From the NCBI RefSeq assembly GCF_014649695.1, contig NZ_BMTN01000009.1, positions 186,001-250,000 of the forward strand: a stretch of 64,000 nt of DNA. The letters run 5' to 3'. The stretch's first letter is position 1. Each line of letters opens with the position of its first letter. The translations under genes were made by a program, and so were the position numbers. The notes beneath the pieces are model-generated. The model was given only the letters and a program-made list of their open reading frames with translations. It had not been told where the DNA came from and made no database searches. This DNA is from Streptomyces kurssanovii (GTDB lineage Bacteria > Actinomycetota > Actinomycetes > Streptomycetales > Streptomycetaceae). This document shows positions 28,213 through 37,116 of this stretch, in pieces.

Positions 28213-29868
28213 ATGAACATATCTGGGCCCGTAGCCGGACGCCGGCGTGGCGCCGCGCTCATCGCCGCGGTGGTGACCTGCTCGACGGTACTGACCGGAC
28301 CGGACCTCGCCGTGGCCGGCGGTACACCGACACCTTCGGTACCCGCCCCGAAGCTGGACTGGAGACCCTGCGTCGAGGACGGCCGGTTCGAATGCGCCAC
28401 CGCCAAGGTTCCGCTGGACTACCGCAACCCAGGCCGGCGCACGGTCGAACTGGCGATCGTGAAGCGCCGGGCGACCGAGCCCGGACGGCGCATCGGCACC
28501 CTCTTCTTCAACCCCGGCGGTCCCGGCGGGCCGGGAACGGTGCAGATGCCACAGAACTACGAGCGCTTCCCGCGCGAGGTGCGGGAGCGGTTCGACATCA
28601 TCAGCTGGGACCCGCGCGGAGTCGGCAACAGCACCGCGGTGAACTGCTTCACGAGTCCTGAGGAAGCAGAAGCGTGGAGTGCGGGCACACCGGTCGGCCT
28701 CCCTGTGGGCGAACAGCAGCGGACGGCCTGGATCGCCTCGTACAAGGAACTGGCCCGGCGCTGTCAGCAGCGTGACCCCGAGCTCCTGCGCCATGTATCG
28801 ACCGCCGACACCGCTCGCGACCTCGACCAGCTCCGTGAAGCGGTGGGCGACCGGCAACTCACCTACCTGGGCGTCTCCTACGGCACGATCCTGGGCGCCA
28901 CCTACGCCGGGCTCTTCCCCGGCAAGGTCCGCGCCATGGCCCTCGACAGCAACATCGACCCGCAGGCCTGGACGAACCGTGCCTCCGACGAGGAGCCCCG
29001 GCTGACCACATTCCTGCGCATGGGCGCGGACGTCGGCGCGGCCGGAATCCTGGACCGGTTCCTCACCCTTTGCGGTTCCACCACCGCCGCTCGCTGCGCC
29101 TTCTCCGCCGGCAGCCCGCAGGCGACCGAGAACAAGTGGGACGAGCTGATGCAGCGCCTCCGGGAGCGTCCGGTGGGTGAGTGGACCTATGGCAGGACGG
29201 TCGCCGACGTGGTGAGCGGCCTCGACATCGTCCACCCCGGTTGGACGGAGCTTGCCGGCAGGCTGCAGGACCTGTGGCAGGGCCGCGTGCCGGAACCCCC
29301 CTCACCCCTGCCCGCGCCACCGGTCCAGAATCCGTACACGGGTGAGGAACAGGGCGCTGCGGTGCTCTGCTCCGACAGCCCCAATCCGCGTGACCCTGGG
29401 GTCTACCACTCCCTCGAGGAGGCCGCCGCCGTCCGTGCGGGGGACGCCGGACGCTTCTGGACGTGGGCGGCAGAGCCGTGTGCCACCTGGCCGGCCGTTG
29501 CGGCCAACCGCTATCGCGGCCCGTGGGACAAGCCGACGGCGCACCCTCTCCTTGTGGTCGGCACCACCTACGACCCCGCCACTCCCTACCGGGGCGCGCA
29601 GGCCATGGCCGAGGAGCTGGCCGACGCCCGCCTGCTCACCCACGACGGGTACGGACACACCGCACTGCTCAACCCCAGCAGTTGCGTCAACGAGCACGCA
29701 AGCCGCTACTTCATCGACGGCACGCTTCCGCCGGCCGGAACCGTGTGCCGACCGGACACGCAGCCGTTCGCCGCACCCAAGCCGAGCGGCGGCGTGGCCA
29801 CCGGCGGCGGGGCGATGGCGGATTCGGGCCATGGTCCGGCCGGCCGCGGCGACGAGTCCGTCGGTTAG
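28213..29868 (+). CDS. Secreted alpha/beta hydrolase, tripeptidyl aminopeptidase type (TAP-like)
   Basis: A 551-residue exported hydrolase of the Streptomyces TAP/SlpD-SlpE family, which cleave peptides from the N-terminus of secreted proteins. A basic signal peptide (GRRRGAALIAAVVTCSTVL) leads to the fold; FFNPGGPGGPG gives the oxyanion loop. The triad is visible: S222 in LGVSYGT, D454 in GTTYDPATP and H482 in DGYGHTA, the last two within the TAP C-terminal domain. Several cysteines suggest disulfides. AAGGGA precedes ATG 28213. Confidence 0.9.
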   Translation: MNISGPVAGRRRGAALIAAVVTCSTVLTGPDLAVAGGTPTPSVPAPKLDWRPCVEDGRFECATAKVPLDYRNPGRRTVELAIVKRRATEPGRRIGTLFFNPGGPGGPGTVQMPQNYERFPREVRERFDIISWDPRGVGNSTAVNCFTSPEEAEAWSAGTPVGLPVGEQQRTAWIASYKELARRCQQRDPELLRHVSTADTARDLDQLREAVGDRQLTYLGVSYGTILGATYAGLFPGKVRAMALDSNIDPQAWTNRASDEEPRLTTFLRMGADVGAAGILDRFLTLCGSTTAARCAFSAGSPQATENKWDELMQRLRERPVGEWTYGRTVADVVSGLDIVHPGWTELAGRLQDLWQGRVPEPPSPLPAPPVQNPYTGEEQGAAVLCSDSPNPRDPGVYHSLEEAAAVRAGDAGRFWTWAAEPCATWPAVAANRYRGPWDKPTAHPLLVVGTTYDPATPYRGAQAMAEELADARLLTHDGYGHTALLNPSSCVNEHASRYFIDGTLPPAGTVCRPDTQPFAAPKPSGGVATGGGAMADSGHGPAGRGDESVG

Positions 29869-29891
29869 TCCTGGGAGAGAAGTGGCCACAG

Positions 29892-30653
29892 TCAGAGCCT
29901 CCCTGTCTGTGACGGTGCGTCACCCGGTGGCGGGGTGCGGGGCGACGCGGCTCTCGCCCCGCTGTCCCTGTCGAGGAGGGCAGCCGGTTCGAACCCCTTG
30001 GCGATGAGCCGAACGGCAAGACTCACTTCCCACGCGAACACGGGGACCGCCGCGACCGACCCCGCCACGGAGAGCTGCTCGTACAGCCCGAACATCACTG
30101 CCGTCGCCGACATGCAGATCAACGCGCCTCCGACGAGCCCCAGTACGGCGATGAACCGTGGGACGAGCCGGGCGCGGTACAGCAACCATGCCAGGACCAG
30201 GGAGTTCGCTCCCAGGATGACGTTGGGCCCCATGAGGAACGTCCAGTCGTGGACGGCCACCAGGGTCTTGCCGGCCGTGACGAACGAGGCGGCATCGCTC
30301 TGCGCCGCTCCCTCGTCGTAGGCCCTCCGCAGTTGCACGACCGACAGAACGCTGATGATGCCCACGATGATGACGGCGGCTTCGAGGAGGCGGGCGCAGA
30401 CGTAGCCCAGCGCTGCCCCCTCGTTCTGCTTCTTGAGGACCGGGAACAGCACGACTCCCGTGCCGACGACGGCCGCCGCGAGGACGATCTCGAACAGTGC
30501 GCCGACGAGCACGCGCGTGTCTGCGCCATGACCGACGACGTAGTCCGCGTCCTGGAGGACGGGGCCGTACAGCGCGAGCCCGGCGATCGCGGCGACCTCC
30601 GTGAGAAGGAAGAACGCACCTGCGGCGACCGCGGTTCTTCTGGCTGGTACCAC
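29892..30653 (-). CDS. DUF4386 membrane protein
   Basis: A 253-residue protein with about six hydrophobic segments (AVAAGAFFLLTEVAAIAGLALYG, LVGALFEIVLAAAVVGTGVVLFPVL, AAVIIVGIISVLSVVQL, VILGANSLVLAWLLY, FIAVLGLVGGALICMSATAVMFGLY) and the GYVCARLLEAAVIIVG and HDWTFLMGP elements typical of DUF4386. Function unknown. The GTG start at 30653 lies next to the twin palindromes shared with the divergent TetR gene, which very probably represses it. Confidence 0.88.
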   Translation of the reverse strand: MVPARRTAVAAGAFFLLTEVAAIAGLALYGPVLQDADYVVGHGADTRVLVGALFEIVLAAAVVGTGVVLFPVLKKQNEGAALGYVCARLLEAAVIIVGIISVLSVVQLRRAYDEGAAQSDAASFVTAGKTLVAVHDWTFLMGPNVILGANSLVLAWLLYRARLVPRFIAVLGLVGGALICMSATAVMFGLYEQLSVAGSVAAVPVFAWEVSLAVRLIAKGFEPAALLDRDSGARAASPRTPPPGDAPSQTGRL

Positions 30654-30675
30654 CAGGACCCACCCCCAAAGTTCA

Positions 30676-30692
30676 GGTGTACGGCGTACACC
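30676..30692. promoter_or_regulatory. TetR operator, copy 1
   Basis: GGTGTACGGCGTACACC, a 17-bp palindrome with 8-bp perfect arms. It lies 23 bp upstream of the DUF4386 GTG and is the same site as copy 2 read on the other strand. Palindromes of this type are standard TetR-family operators. Confidence 0.8.
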
Positions 30693-30706
30693 GAAGCCTC
30701 ACAGTA

Positions 30707-30723
30707 GGTGTACGCCGTACACC
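30707..30723. promoter_or_regulatory. TetR operator, copy 2
   Basis: GGTGTACGCCGTACACC, 31 bp from copy 1 (about three helical turns), 62 bp upstream of the TetR ATG. The pair would let two dimers bind the same DNA face and shut both divergent promoters. Confidence 0.8.
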
Positions 30724-30784
30724 CGTCAAGCGGGGTTCGGATACGGTGGGGGACGGGGCAGATCATCGAGGGGCTGGACGCGAA

Positions 30785-31495
30785 ATGGCTCAGCAGGCGA
30801 AGGCGGTGCGCCGCACCCCTTTGACCAGGGACCGGGTGCTGCGGGCGGCTGTCGCGCTCGCCGATGGGACCGGCATCGAAGCGCTGAGCATGCGCAAGCT
30901 CGCGCAGGAGCTGGACGTCGTGCCCATGGCCCTCTACAAGCACGTCGCGAACAAGGAGCAGCTCCTCGACGGCATGGTCGATGTCGTCATGAGTGAGATC
31001 GATCCACCGGCTCCGGGGGCCGACTGGCAGGACGCGGTCCGCGGGAGGGTCCTTTCGGCGCGACGTGCTTTCCTTGGACACCCCTGGGCGGCTCAGGTGC
31101 TTCAGTCGCGAACCAGCCCGACACCGGTCGTGCTCGCGTACATGGACTCAGTGATCGGGATGTTCCGGACCGGGGGTTTCTCCGTCGATCTGACACACCA
31201 CGTGATGCACGCTCTGGGCAGCCGGATGATGGGCATCACGCAGGAGCTGTTCGACGCTTCGCCCAACCCTGATCCGCGACCGCGGTCGACCGCGCCCCAG
31301 GAGGGCGCGGGGCAGTTCCCGTACGTGACGGAGCTGGCGGGTGCGGTGGCTCATGACGCGGGGTCCGTGGTGGGTCAGGGGTGTGACGACCAGTTCGAGT
31401 TCGAGTTCGCGCTGGATCTTCTCCTGGACGGGTTCGAGCGGCTGCGGCGGCAAGGGTGGTCCTCCGCAGACCGCTCGCGGGACAACGGTCGTTGA
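30785..31495 (+). CDS. TetR family regulator with TetR-C (tetracycline-repressor-like) domain
   Basis: A 236-residue repressor. The helix-turn-helix is in LTRDRVLRAAVALADGTGIEALSMRKLAQELDVVPMALYKHVANKEQL, with the TetR-proper signature MALYKHVANK; the ligand domain contains HPWAAQVLQSRTSPTPVVLAYMDSVIGMF. It is divergent from the DUF4386 gene, sharing the two palindromic operators, so it most likely represses both. The ligand is unknown. Confidence 0.9.
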   Translation: MAQQAKAVRRTPLTRDRVLRAAVALADGTGIEALSMRKLAQELDVVPMALYKHVANKEQLLDGMVDVVMSEIDPPAPGADWQDAVRGRVLSARRAFLGHPWAAQVLQSRTSPTPVVLAYMDSVIGMFRTGGFSVDLTHHVMHALGSRMMGITQELFDASPNPDPRPRSTAPQEGAGQFPYVTELAGAVAHDAGSVVGQGCDDQFEFEFALDLLLDGFERLRRQGWSSADRSRDNGR

Positions 31496-31822
31496 CGTCG
31501 GACTGGTGCCACATCGGAGGAGCAGCGGCACCGTCGTGCGGCGATCCGGCGCGTTGAGGCGGTCTGTCGGTGTCTCGCCGGTGCGACTTTGTGTCCGGAA
31601 GCGCGTGTAGACACGAGGCCTCCTGAATGGAACGCTCGCTACAGAGCGAGGCGTTCGCGTCCGGCGTTCTCCGGTCACGGCCGCCTCGCCGATCCGGCGC
31701 AATCCCGCCCGTCCTTGCGCCGGCCGCTTTCCTGGCACGAGCCGCAATTCCCGGCACCCGCAGTGAAATCCCCGCACAGAGCCCTCGCACGTCCAGATTC
31801 CTTGCCGAAAGGAGTTCACCGG
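31496..31822. other. Spacer upstream of beta-helix operon, with hairpin
   Basis: 327 bp without a gene. At 31630-31656 GAACGC and TCGCT pair with AGCGA and GCGTTC around ACAG, with a 1-nt bulge. The same stretch reads GGAAC-N19-GTT (31629-31655), which resembles ECF sigma-factor promoters; structure and promoter readings are alternatives. Confidence 0.45.
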
Positions 31823-33073
31823 ATGAGGAACTCGAACGCTTCGGCGGCGGCACTGGCAGCCGTCGTCCTCGCCATGGCGGCGAACATCGCCACTCCCGCT
31901 TCCAGCACCGCCGCGTCTCCGGCCGACGGGCCGGCGGCGTTCACCGTGGACACCACGTCCGACGCGGTCGACGCCGACCCGTCGGACGGCCGGTGCCGCG
32001 CCGCGTCGGGCGCGTGCAGCCTGCGCGCCGCGGTGATGGCCGCCAACGCCCGGCCGGGCAGCACCATCACGCTGCCTCCCGGCCGCTACCGGCTGACCAT
32101 CCCGCCCGACCCCCGGCTGATCATCGGCGACCATCCCGACCCGACCACGGGCGACCTGAACGTCGACGCACCCACCACGATCCAGGGCTCCGGCGCGCGC
32201 AGCACCGTCATCGACGCCGACCGACTGGACCGTGTTTTCCGCATGCGGGCCGACACCCGGCTGTCCGATCTGACGGTCACCGGAGGATCGGCCAAGCAGC
32301 GAGAACTGCCCTTCACCGACACAGGTGGCGGCGGCATCGCCAACGAACAGCACATGACACTGCGACGAGTCACCGTGAGCGGGAACTCCGCCGGTTACGG
32401 TGGCGGCATCTTCAACGTCCCCGACTCCCACCTGGATCTGATCGACAGCACCGTCAGCCGGAACAGCGCGGGAGAGGCCGGCGGCATCAGGTTCGACGAC
32501 AGCGGCACCGTGACCAACTCGACGATCGCCGACAACCGGGTCACGGACCCCGGTGACCGTCCCGGCAGTCTCGGCGGTTACGGCGGCGGCATCGACATCC
32601 GCGGCCTGGGACCGGTGGAGATCCTCAACTCGACCATCACCGGCAACCGTTCCAGCGACGGCGGTGGTGGGATCAACATCGCCCCCGCCTACCTCGACAG
32701 CCTGCCAAGGCCGATCCCTGACATCCTCGATCTGCCCCTGGGGCGTCTGACCCTGCGCAACTCCCTCGTCGCCGACAACACCGTCGACGGCAGGGCAGCC
32801 GACTGTGAGAAGGCCTTCGCGACCATCGCGTCGCGAGGTCACAACATCGACAGCGACGGCAGTTGCCGCCTCACCGCCCAGGGCGATCTGCCGAGCCGTA
32901 CCCCGCTGCTCGGACCGCTCGCCGACAACGGCGGCCCCACGGACACTGCCGCGCCGCTGCCGGGCAGTCCCGCCCTGAACGCGGCCGCCGACTGCCCGGC
33001 CACCGACCAGCGCGGTGTCGCCCGCCCCCAGGGCGGCGCCTGCGACATCGGCGCCTACGAGCACACGCCATGA
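31823..33073 (+). CDS. Secreted right-handed beta-helix protein (choice-of-anchor Q type)
   Basis: A 416-residue exported protein. The signal peptide (SAAALAAVVLAMAANIATPASS) precedes a CSLREA-like motif (CRAASGACSLRAAVMAANA), followed by repeated rungs of a parallel beta-helix: LTVTGGSA, VTVSGNSAGYGGGIFN, STVSRNSAGEAGGIRF, STIADNRV, STITGNRSSDGGGGIN and NSLVADNTVDG. It ends DQRGVARPQGGACDIGAYEHTP, the usual closing motif of this family. Such proteins are secreted or surface carbohydrate-binding proteins of unclear role. AAAGGAG precedes the ATG. Its stop overlaps the next start as ATGA. Confidence 0.88.
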   Translation: MRNSNASAAALAAVVLAMAANIATPASSTAASPADGPAAFTVDTTSDAVDADPSDGRCRAASGACSLRAAVMAANARPGSTITLPPGRYRLTIPPDPRLIIGDHPDPTTGDLNVDAPTTIQGSGARSTVIDADRLDRVFRMRADTRLSDLTVTGGSAKQRELPFTDTGGGGIANEQHMTLRRVTVSGNSAGYGGGIFNVPDSHLDLIDSTVSRNSAGEAGGIRFDDSGTVTNSTIADNRVTDPGDRPGSLGGYGGGIDIRGLGPVEILNSTITGNRSSDGGGGINIAPAYLDSLPRPIPDILDLPLGRLTLRNSLVADNTVDGRAADCEKAFATIASRGHNIDSDGSCRLTAQGDLPSRTPLLGPLADNGGPTDTAAPLPGSPALNAAADCPATDQRGVARPQGGACDIGAYEHTP

Positions 33074-33357
33074 CCATGGCCACCAGCACCGGTACCAGGA
33101 GCGATTCGACGGGATCGATCGGCCTGCGCCACTCCCTGGTCCGTGTCCTCACTTCCGCCGCCCCCCTGCCGCTGTCACTCACCACGCCCCCGGTGCCCGG
33201 CATCCCCACCTGGCAGCGCCGCATCCCCGACAGGGACCGCATTCAGCCCCTCGCGCGCGTCGCCGACACCACGGGTTCCGTGACGGACCATCACTGCGCC
33301 GGCCATCACTGCGCCTTCCGGCAGCAGCCCTCCACCCGCCGAGGAGCCGCGCGATGA
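33070..33357 (+). CDS. Unknown 95-residue protein, coupled on both sides
   Basis: A 95-residue protein whose ATG overlaps the stop of the beta-helix gene and whose TGA overlaps the ATG of the adenylate-forming enzyme gene (both ATGA), with typical high-GC third positions. No membrane segment or domain is visible. The composition is Arg/Thr/Pro-rich, with a repeated HHCAG/HHCAF pair near residues 78-86 that is the only striking element; it could bind metal or be a modification site. I do not recognise the family. Confidence 0.65.
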   Translation: MTMATSTGTRSDSTGSIGLRHSLVRVLTSAAPLPLSLTTPPVPGIPTWQRRIPDRDRIQPLARVADTTGSVTDHHCAGHHCAFRQQPSTRRGAAR

Positions 33358-34721
33358 GATCCACGTTCACGTTGGTCCGCGACGGGCGCCGCGCCGTCCG
33401 GCAGGGGCCGGCCGCCCTGGCGGACCGGCAGCGGGAGCGCCTGGCCGCCATGGTCGACTTCGCCCGTGCCCGCTCCCCGTACTACCGCGAGCTGTACCGG
33501 ACGCTGCCGGAACGCGTGGAGGACCCGGCCCTGCTGCCGGTGACACGCAAGGAGGAGTTGATGGCCCGCTTCGACGACTGGGTCACCGACCCGGAGGCGA
33601 CCCTCGAGGGCGTACGGGACTTCATCGCCGACCCCGCCCGGGTCGGCGAGCCCTTCCTCGGTAAGTACCTGGTCTCCACCACCTCCGGAACCACCGGGCA
33701 CCGGGGTATCTTCCTGCTCGACGACCAGGCGGCGGTGGTGGTCAGGGCCCTGTCGCTTCGGGCCGCCCGGCGCACTCTCAGCCCTGCCCGGACGGCGCGG
33801 ATGCTCCTCCACCGGATGCGGGCGGCACACGTCGTCGCCACCAGCGGCCATCTGGCCGCGTACGCCGTCATCGCCCGCTCGCGTGCGGTCGGCCGCCTGC
33901 ACGCCCGGGGGAGCCGGGTCCTGTCGGTTCACAGTCCGCTGCCCGAACTGGTGGACCAGCTCAACCGGTACCGCCCGGTGCTCCTGAGCGGCTACGCCGG
34001 TGTGATCGCGCTGCTCGCCGGTGAGCAACTGGCCGGCCGCCTGCGCATCGCCCCGGCCGTCGTGTCCCTGGTCGCCGAGGGCCTCAGCGACCGCGAACAC
34101 CGGCGCGTCGGCTCCGCCTTCGGGGCACATGTCGTCAACACCTACGCCTGCAACGAGAGCCTCGCCCTGGGATACGGCTGCCGGTTCGGTTGGCTGCACA
34201 CCCACAGCGACTGGCTGATCCTGGAGCCCGTCGACGCCGACTACCGTCCAGTGCCGCCGGGCCAGGAGTCCTTCACCGTCCTGCTGACCGGTCTGGGCCG
34301 GTGGGCGCAGCCGATCCTGCGCTACGACCTGGGCGACAGCGTCCTGTTGCGTCCGGACCCGTGTCCGTGCGGAGACCCGCTGCCCGCGATCAGGGTCCGC
34401 GGTCGCTCCGCCGACCTGCTGTCCTTCCCGCGCCGGGACGGCGGGACCGTCCGCATCGTGCCCATGGCCTTCGAGACCCTCCTCGAGAGCCTTCCGGACA
34501 TCGACCGGTTCCAGATCGTGCAGACGACTGCCACGACCCTCCGGGTGCGTATCCGGCCGGCCGCAGGAGCTGATCAGGACCGACTGTGGAACGCGGTGCG
34601 GACGGGGCTGGCCGCCCTGCTCACCGACCACGGGACCGACAGGGTGAGGATCGAGCGCGCCCATGAACCGCCTGAGCAGTCCCCAGGGGGCAAATACCGG
34701 GTGGTCATTCCCTGCCCGTGA
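33354..34721 (+). CDS. PaaK/CapK-like adenylate-forming enzyme
   Basis: A 455-residue member of the phenylacetate-CoA-ligase/CapK superfamily. Visible are the phosphate loop YLVSTTSGTTGHRGIF, NTYACNESLALGYGCRFG (adenine-binding region), LRYDLGDSVLLRPDPCPCGDPLPAIRVRGRSADLL (hinge, with three cysteines that often bind zinc) and a C-terminal GGKYRVVIP lysine region. It should activate a carboxylate as an adenylate; the substrate and acceptor are unknown. It is the third gene of the coupled operon and overlaps the convergent TetR gene by 17 bp. Confidence 0.82.
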   Translation: MRSTFTLVRDGRRAVRQGPAALADRQRERLAAMVDFARARSPYYRELYRTLPERVEDPALLPVTRKEELMARFDDWVTDPEATLEGVRDFIADPARVGEPFLGKYLVSTTSGTTGHRGIFLLDDQAAVVVRALSLRAARRTLSPARTARMLLHRMRAAHVVATSGHLAAYAVIARSRAVGRLHARGSRVLSVHSPLPELVDQLNRYRPVLLSGYAGVIALLAGEQLAGRLRIAPAVVSLVAEGLSDREHRRVGSAFGAHVVNTYACNESLALGYGCRFGWLHTHSDWLILEPVDADYRPVPPGQESFTVLLTGLGRWAQPILRYDLGDSVLLRPDPCPCGDPLPAIRVRGRSADLLSFPRRDGGTVRIVPMAFETLLESLPDIDRFQIVQTTATTLRVRIRPAAGADQDRLWNAVRTGLAALLTDHGTDRVRIERAHEPPEQSPGGKYRVVIPCP

Positions 34722-35361
34722 CGCTCCGCGAAGGGTCCTCAGGGCGTGCGCCGTGCGGCGGAACGCCGTGGTGCGCCGCCAGTGCCAGCAACGCGACGCG
34801 CAGCGGACCGGTCTCCAGTGCGGCGGCCGGTTCGAACCAGCGCGCAACGGCGGTTCCGCTCGCCACCCTGAGCGTGAAGCGCGCCAGTTCGTCCGACACC
34901 TCCGGACGTTCACGCAGGCCGAAGACGGCGCTCACGGAATCCGTGGCCCAGGACAGCAGCGCGTCCCTGTAGTGGTGCACCTCGGCCACGGCCGCCGCAC
35001 TGGCGTCCTGCTGCACCATGCCAAGACCGAGGAGCAGCTTCAGCCCGTGCGGATGGCGCTGGAACGCGTCCTTGACCTCGTCGAGGAAGGTGTCCAGACG
35101 CTGCGCGACGTCGGCGCCCGGCACCTCGACGGGGGGCAGGGCTGCCAGCAGAGCGGTCCTGGCACGCTGCAGCACCGCGACGTAGATCCCCTCCTTGCTG
35201 CCGAAGTGCCAATAGAGGGAACTGACCGGAAGGCCGCACGCGGCGGAGATCATCGAGATGGAGGTGGCGGCGTAGCCGTGCCGCGACATCAGGTCGCCGG
35301 CCGTGTCGAGGATTGCGTCACGGGACCGCGTGCCGCGGTGCTGGGCCGGTGCCTGCGTCAT
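34705..35361 (-). CDS. TetR family regulator
   Basis: A 218-residue repressor. HTH: RDAILDTAGDLMSRHGYAATSISMISAACGLPVSSLYWHFGSKEGIYVAVL; the ligand domain includes FQRHPHGLKLLLGLGMVQQD and WFEPAAALETGPLRVALLAL. It is convergent with, and overlaps by 17 bp, the adenylate-forming enzyme gene, so transcription of each may affect the other. Target genes are not evident. Confidence 0.9.
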   Translation of the reverse strand: MTQAPAQHRGTRSRDAILDTAGDLMSRHGYAATSISMISAACGLPVSSLYWHFGSKEGIYVAVLQRARTALLAALPPVEVPGADVAQRLDTFLDEVKDAFQRHPHGLKLLLGLGMVQQDASAAAVAEVHHYRDALLSWATDSVSAVFGLRERPEVSDELARFTLRVASGTAVARWFEPAAALETGPLRVALLALAAHHGVPPHGARPEDPSRSVTGRE

Positions 35362-35653
35362 GCTGCCGACTCTAGAGGAGCACCGGTTCCGGGCGCCCTG
35401 GGAAAGGGAAGTCCGGGGCGGGGCCGGTCGTCCCCGGACCTCCGTGAAGCAGGTGCAGGGGATGAGCCCTGGTGCTGTTCGTGTTGTCTTGGGCGCGGCT
35501 CGATGTCGGCCGTCGCGGGTCGGCTTTCGGTCACCGGCCCGCGGCAACATGACGGTCGAACAGGAACAGGAGGGTCGGGTGCTCCCGGCTCTGTGGGTGG
35601 GCGACACAGCAGCGGCGTCGTCGGCCACAAGGGTCCGGTCACCGACGCTCGAG

Positions 35654-36796
35654 CTAGGTTGCTCGGCCCGCCAATGGGACAGCGTCTTCATCTCCCGGCC
35701 CGGCGGCCGGCCGCAGAGGCTGGAGGGCGATCTCGGTGGCCGCGTCCCGCTGATGCGGAATGGTGACCGAGCCGTGTTGGAGCGCGACCGTCCGCGCGGG
35801 CGCCGGAATGCGGATGCCTTCCGCCAGGTACCGCTTGTGCAGACGCTTGATGAACTCGTGCTTGATCCGGTATTGGTCGCTGAACTCACCGACCCCCAGG
35901 ATGACGGTCATGCCGATGCGGGAGTCGCCGAAGGTATGGAAACGCACGGCGGGCTCGTGGTCGGGGACGGCTCCGGTGATCTCGGTCATCACCTCCACGA
36001 CGACCTCATTGGTCACCCGCTCGACGTGGTCCAGGTCGCTGTCGTAGCCGACGCCCACCTGTACGAGCAGGGTCATCTGCTGCTCGGGGCGGTTGTAGTT
36101 GGTCATGTTCGAGCCGGCGAGCCGGCCGTTGGGGATGATGACCAGATTGTTGGAGAGTTCACGGATCGTCGTCTGGCGCCAGTTGATGTCGACGACGTAT
36201 CCCTCTTCGCCGCTGCTCAGCTTGATGTAGTCGCCTTGCTGGACCGTCTTCGAGGCGAGGATGTGGATGCCCGCGAAGAGGTTGGCGAGGGTGTCCTGGA
36301 GGGCCAAGGCGACCGCGAGACCGCCCACGCCCAGGGCGGTGAGGAGTGGGGCTATCGAGATGCCGAGGGTCTGGAGCACCACCAGGCAGCCGATGGCGAG
36401 GACAACGACGCGCGTGATGTTGACGAAAATGGTGGCCGATCCGGCGACACCAGGGCGGGACTGCGTGACCGTACGCAACAGGCCGGTGATCACTCGGGCC
36501 GCCGTGATCGTCGTGACGAGGATGAGCAGCACGGTCAGGGACTGGTTGACGTGCCGCTGGACCGTCGTGGTCAGCGGCAGCACCTCAGCCGCAGCCGCCG
36601 CGCCCCCCGCTATCGCCGCCCACGGCACCAGCGCGCGCATCGCATGGACGATGACGTCGTCCCCGCTCCAGCGCGTCCTCGTCGCGTGCTTGCCCAACCA
36701 CAGCAGCAGCATGCGGAGAAGGAGCGCAACCAACAGGCCGGCGGCCAAGGCGACCCCGGCCACGATCACGTCGCCGACGGTGAGGTCTCGGTTCAT
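35654..36796 (-). CDS. Small-conductance mechanosensitive channel (MscS family)
   Basis: A 380-residue MscS-type channel. About four TM segments precede the pore helix (LLTALGVGGLAVALALQDTLANLFAGIHILAS), then the beta domain (GDYIKLSSGEEGYVVDINWRQTTIRELSNNLVIIPNGRLAGSNMTNYNRPEQQ) and an alpha/beta cytoplasmic domain ending near EGIRIPAPARTVAL. It releases solutes on osmotic downshock. GGAAGG precedes ATG 36796. Appears monocistronic; the 290-bp spacer downstream of its stop (35362-35653) shows no gene. Confidence 0.92.
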   Translation of the reverse strand: MNRDLTVGDVIVAGVALAAGLLVALLLRMLLLWLGKHATRTRWSGDDVIVHAMRALVPWAAIAGGAAAAAEVLPLTTTVQRHVNQSLTVLLILVTTITAARVITGLLRTVTQSRPGVAGSATIFVNITRVVVLAIGCLVVLQTLGISIAPLLTALGVGGLAVALALQDTLANLFAGIHILASKTVQQGDYIKLSSGEEGYVVDINWRQTTIRELSNNLVIIPNGRLAGSNMTNYNRPEQQMTLLVQVGVGYDSDLDHVERVTNEVVVEVMTEITGAVPDHEPAVRFHTFGDSRIGMTVILGVGEFSDQYRIKHEFIKRLHKRYLAEGIRIPAPARTVALQHGSVTIPHQRDAATEIALQPLRPAAGPGDEDAVPLAGRAT

Positions 36797-37116
36797 CGCT
36801 CGCCTTCCGAAGGACGCGGCAATCCGCCCACCGGCCGGATTTGATTGTTCGTCACTTGTACCTGCTCGAATCCAGGATGCATCGATCCCGCCGGACGTGC
36901 GTACGACGTCGGGCGTTGACAGCTCATCCTGCCGCATACACCTGGCCGCTCGTCACCGGGTCGGCGCAGACCGGCCGCTCTGCCCGCAGGATGGCCGGCG
37001 GCGGCGCTACTTGAAGTCCCGCCCGGTCGCCGTCGAACGCAGCACGAGGCGGTCTGAATGCTCTTCAGATTGATCCCACCGGAACGGTGCGTCGTTCGAG
37101 GGCCGGCCCCGGGGTG
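36797..37116. other. Spacer between MscS and glycerol kinase genes
   Basis: 320 bp with no gene. It should hold the MscS promoter and the end of the IclR-glpK transcript; I see no clear terminator stem. Confidence 0.45.
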
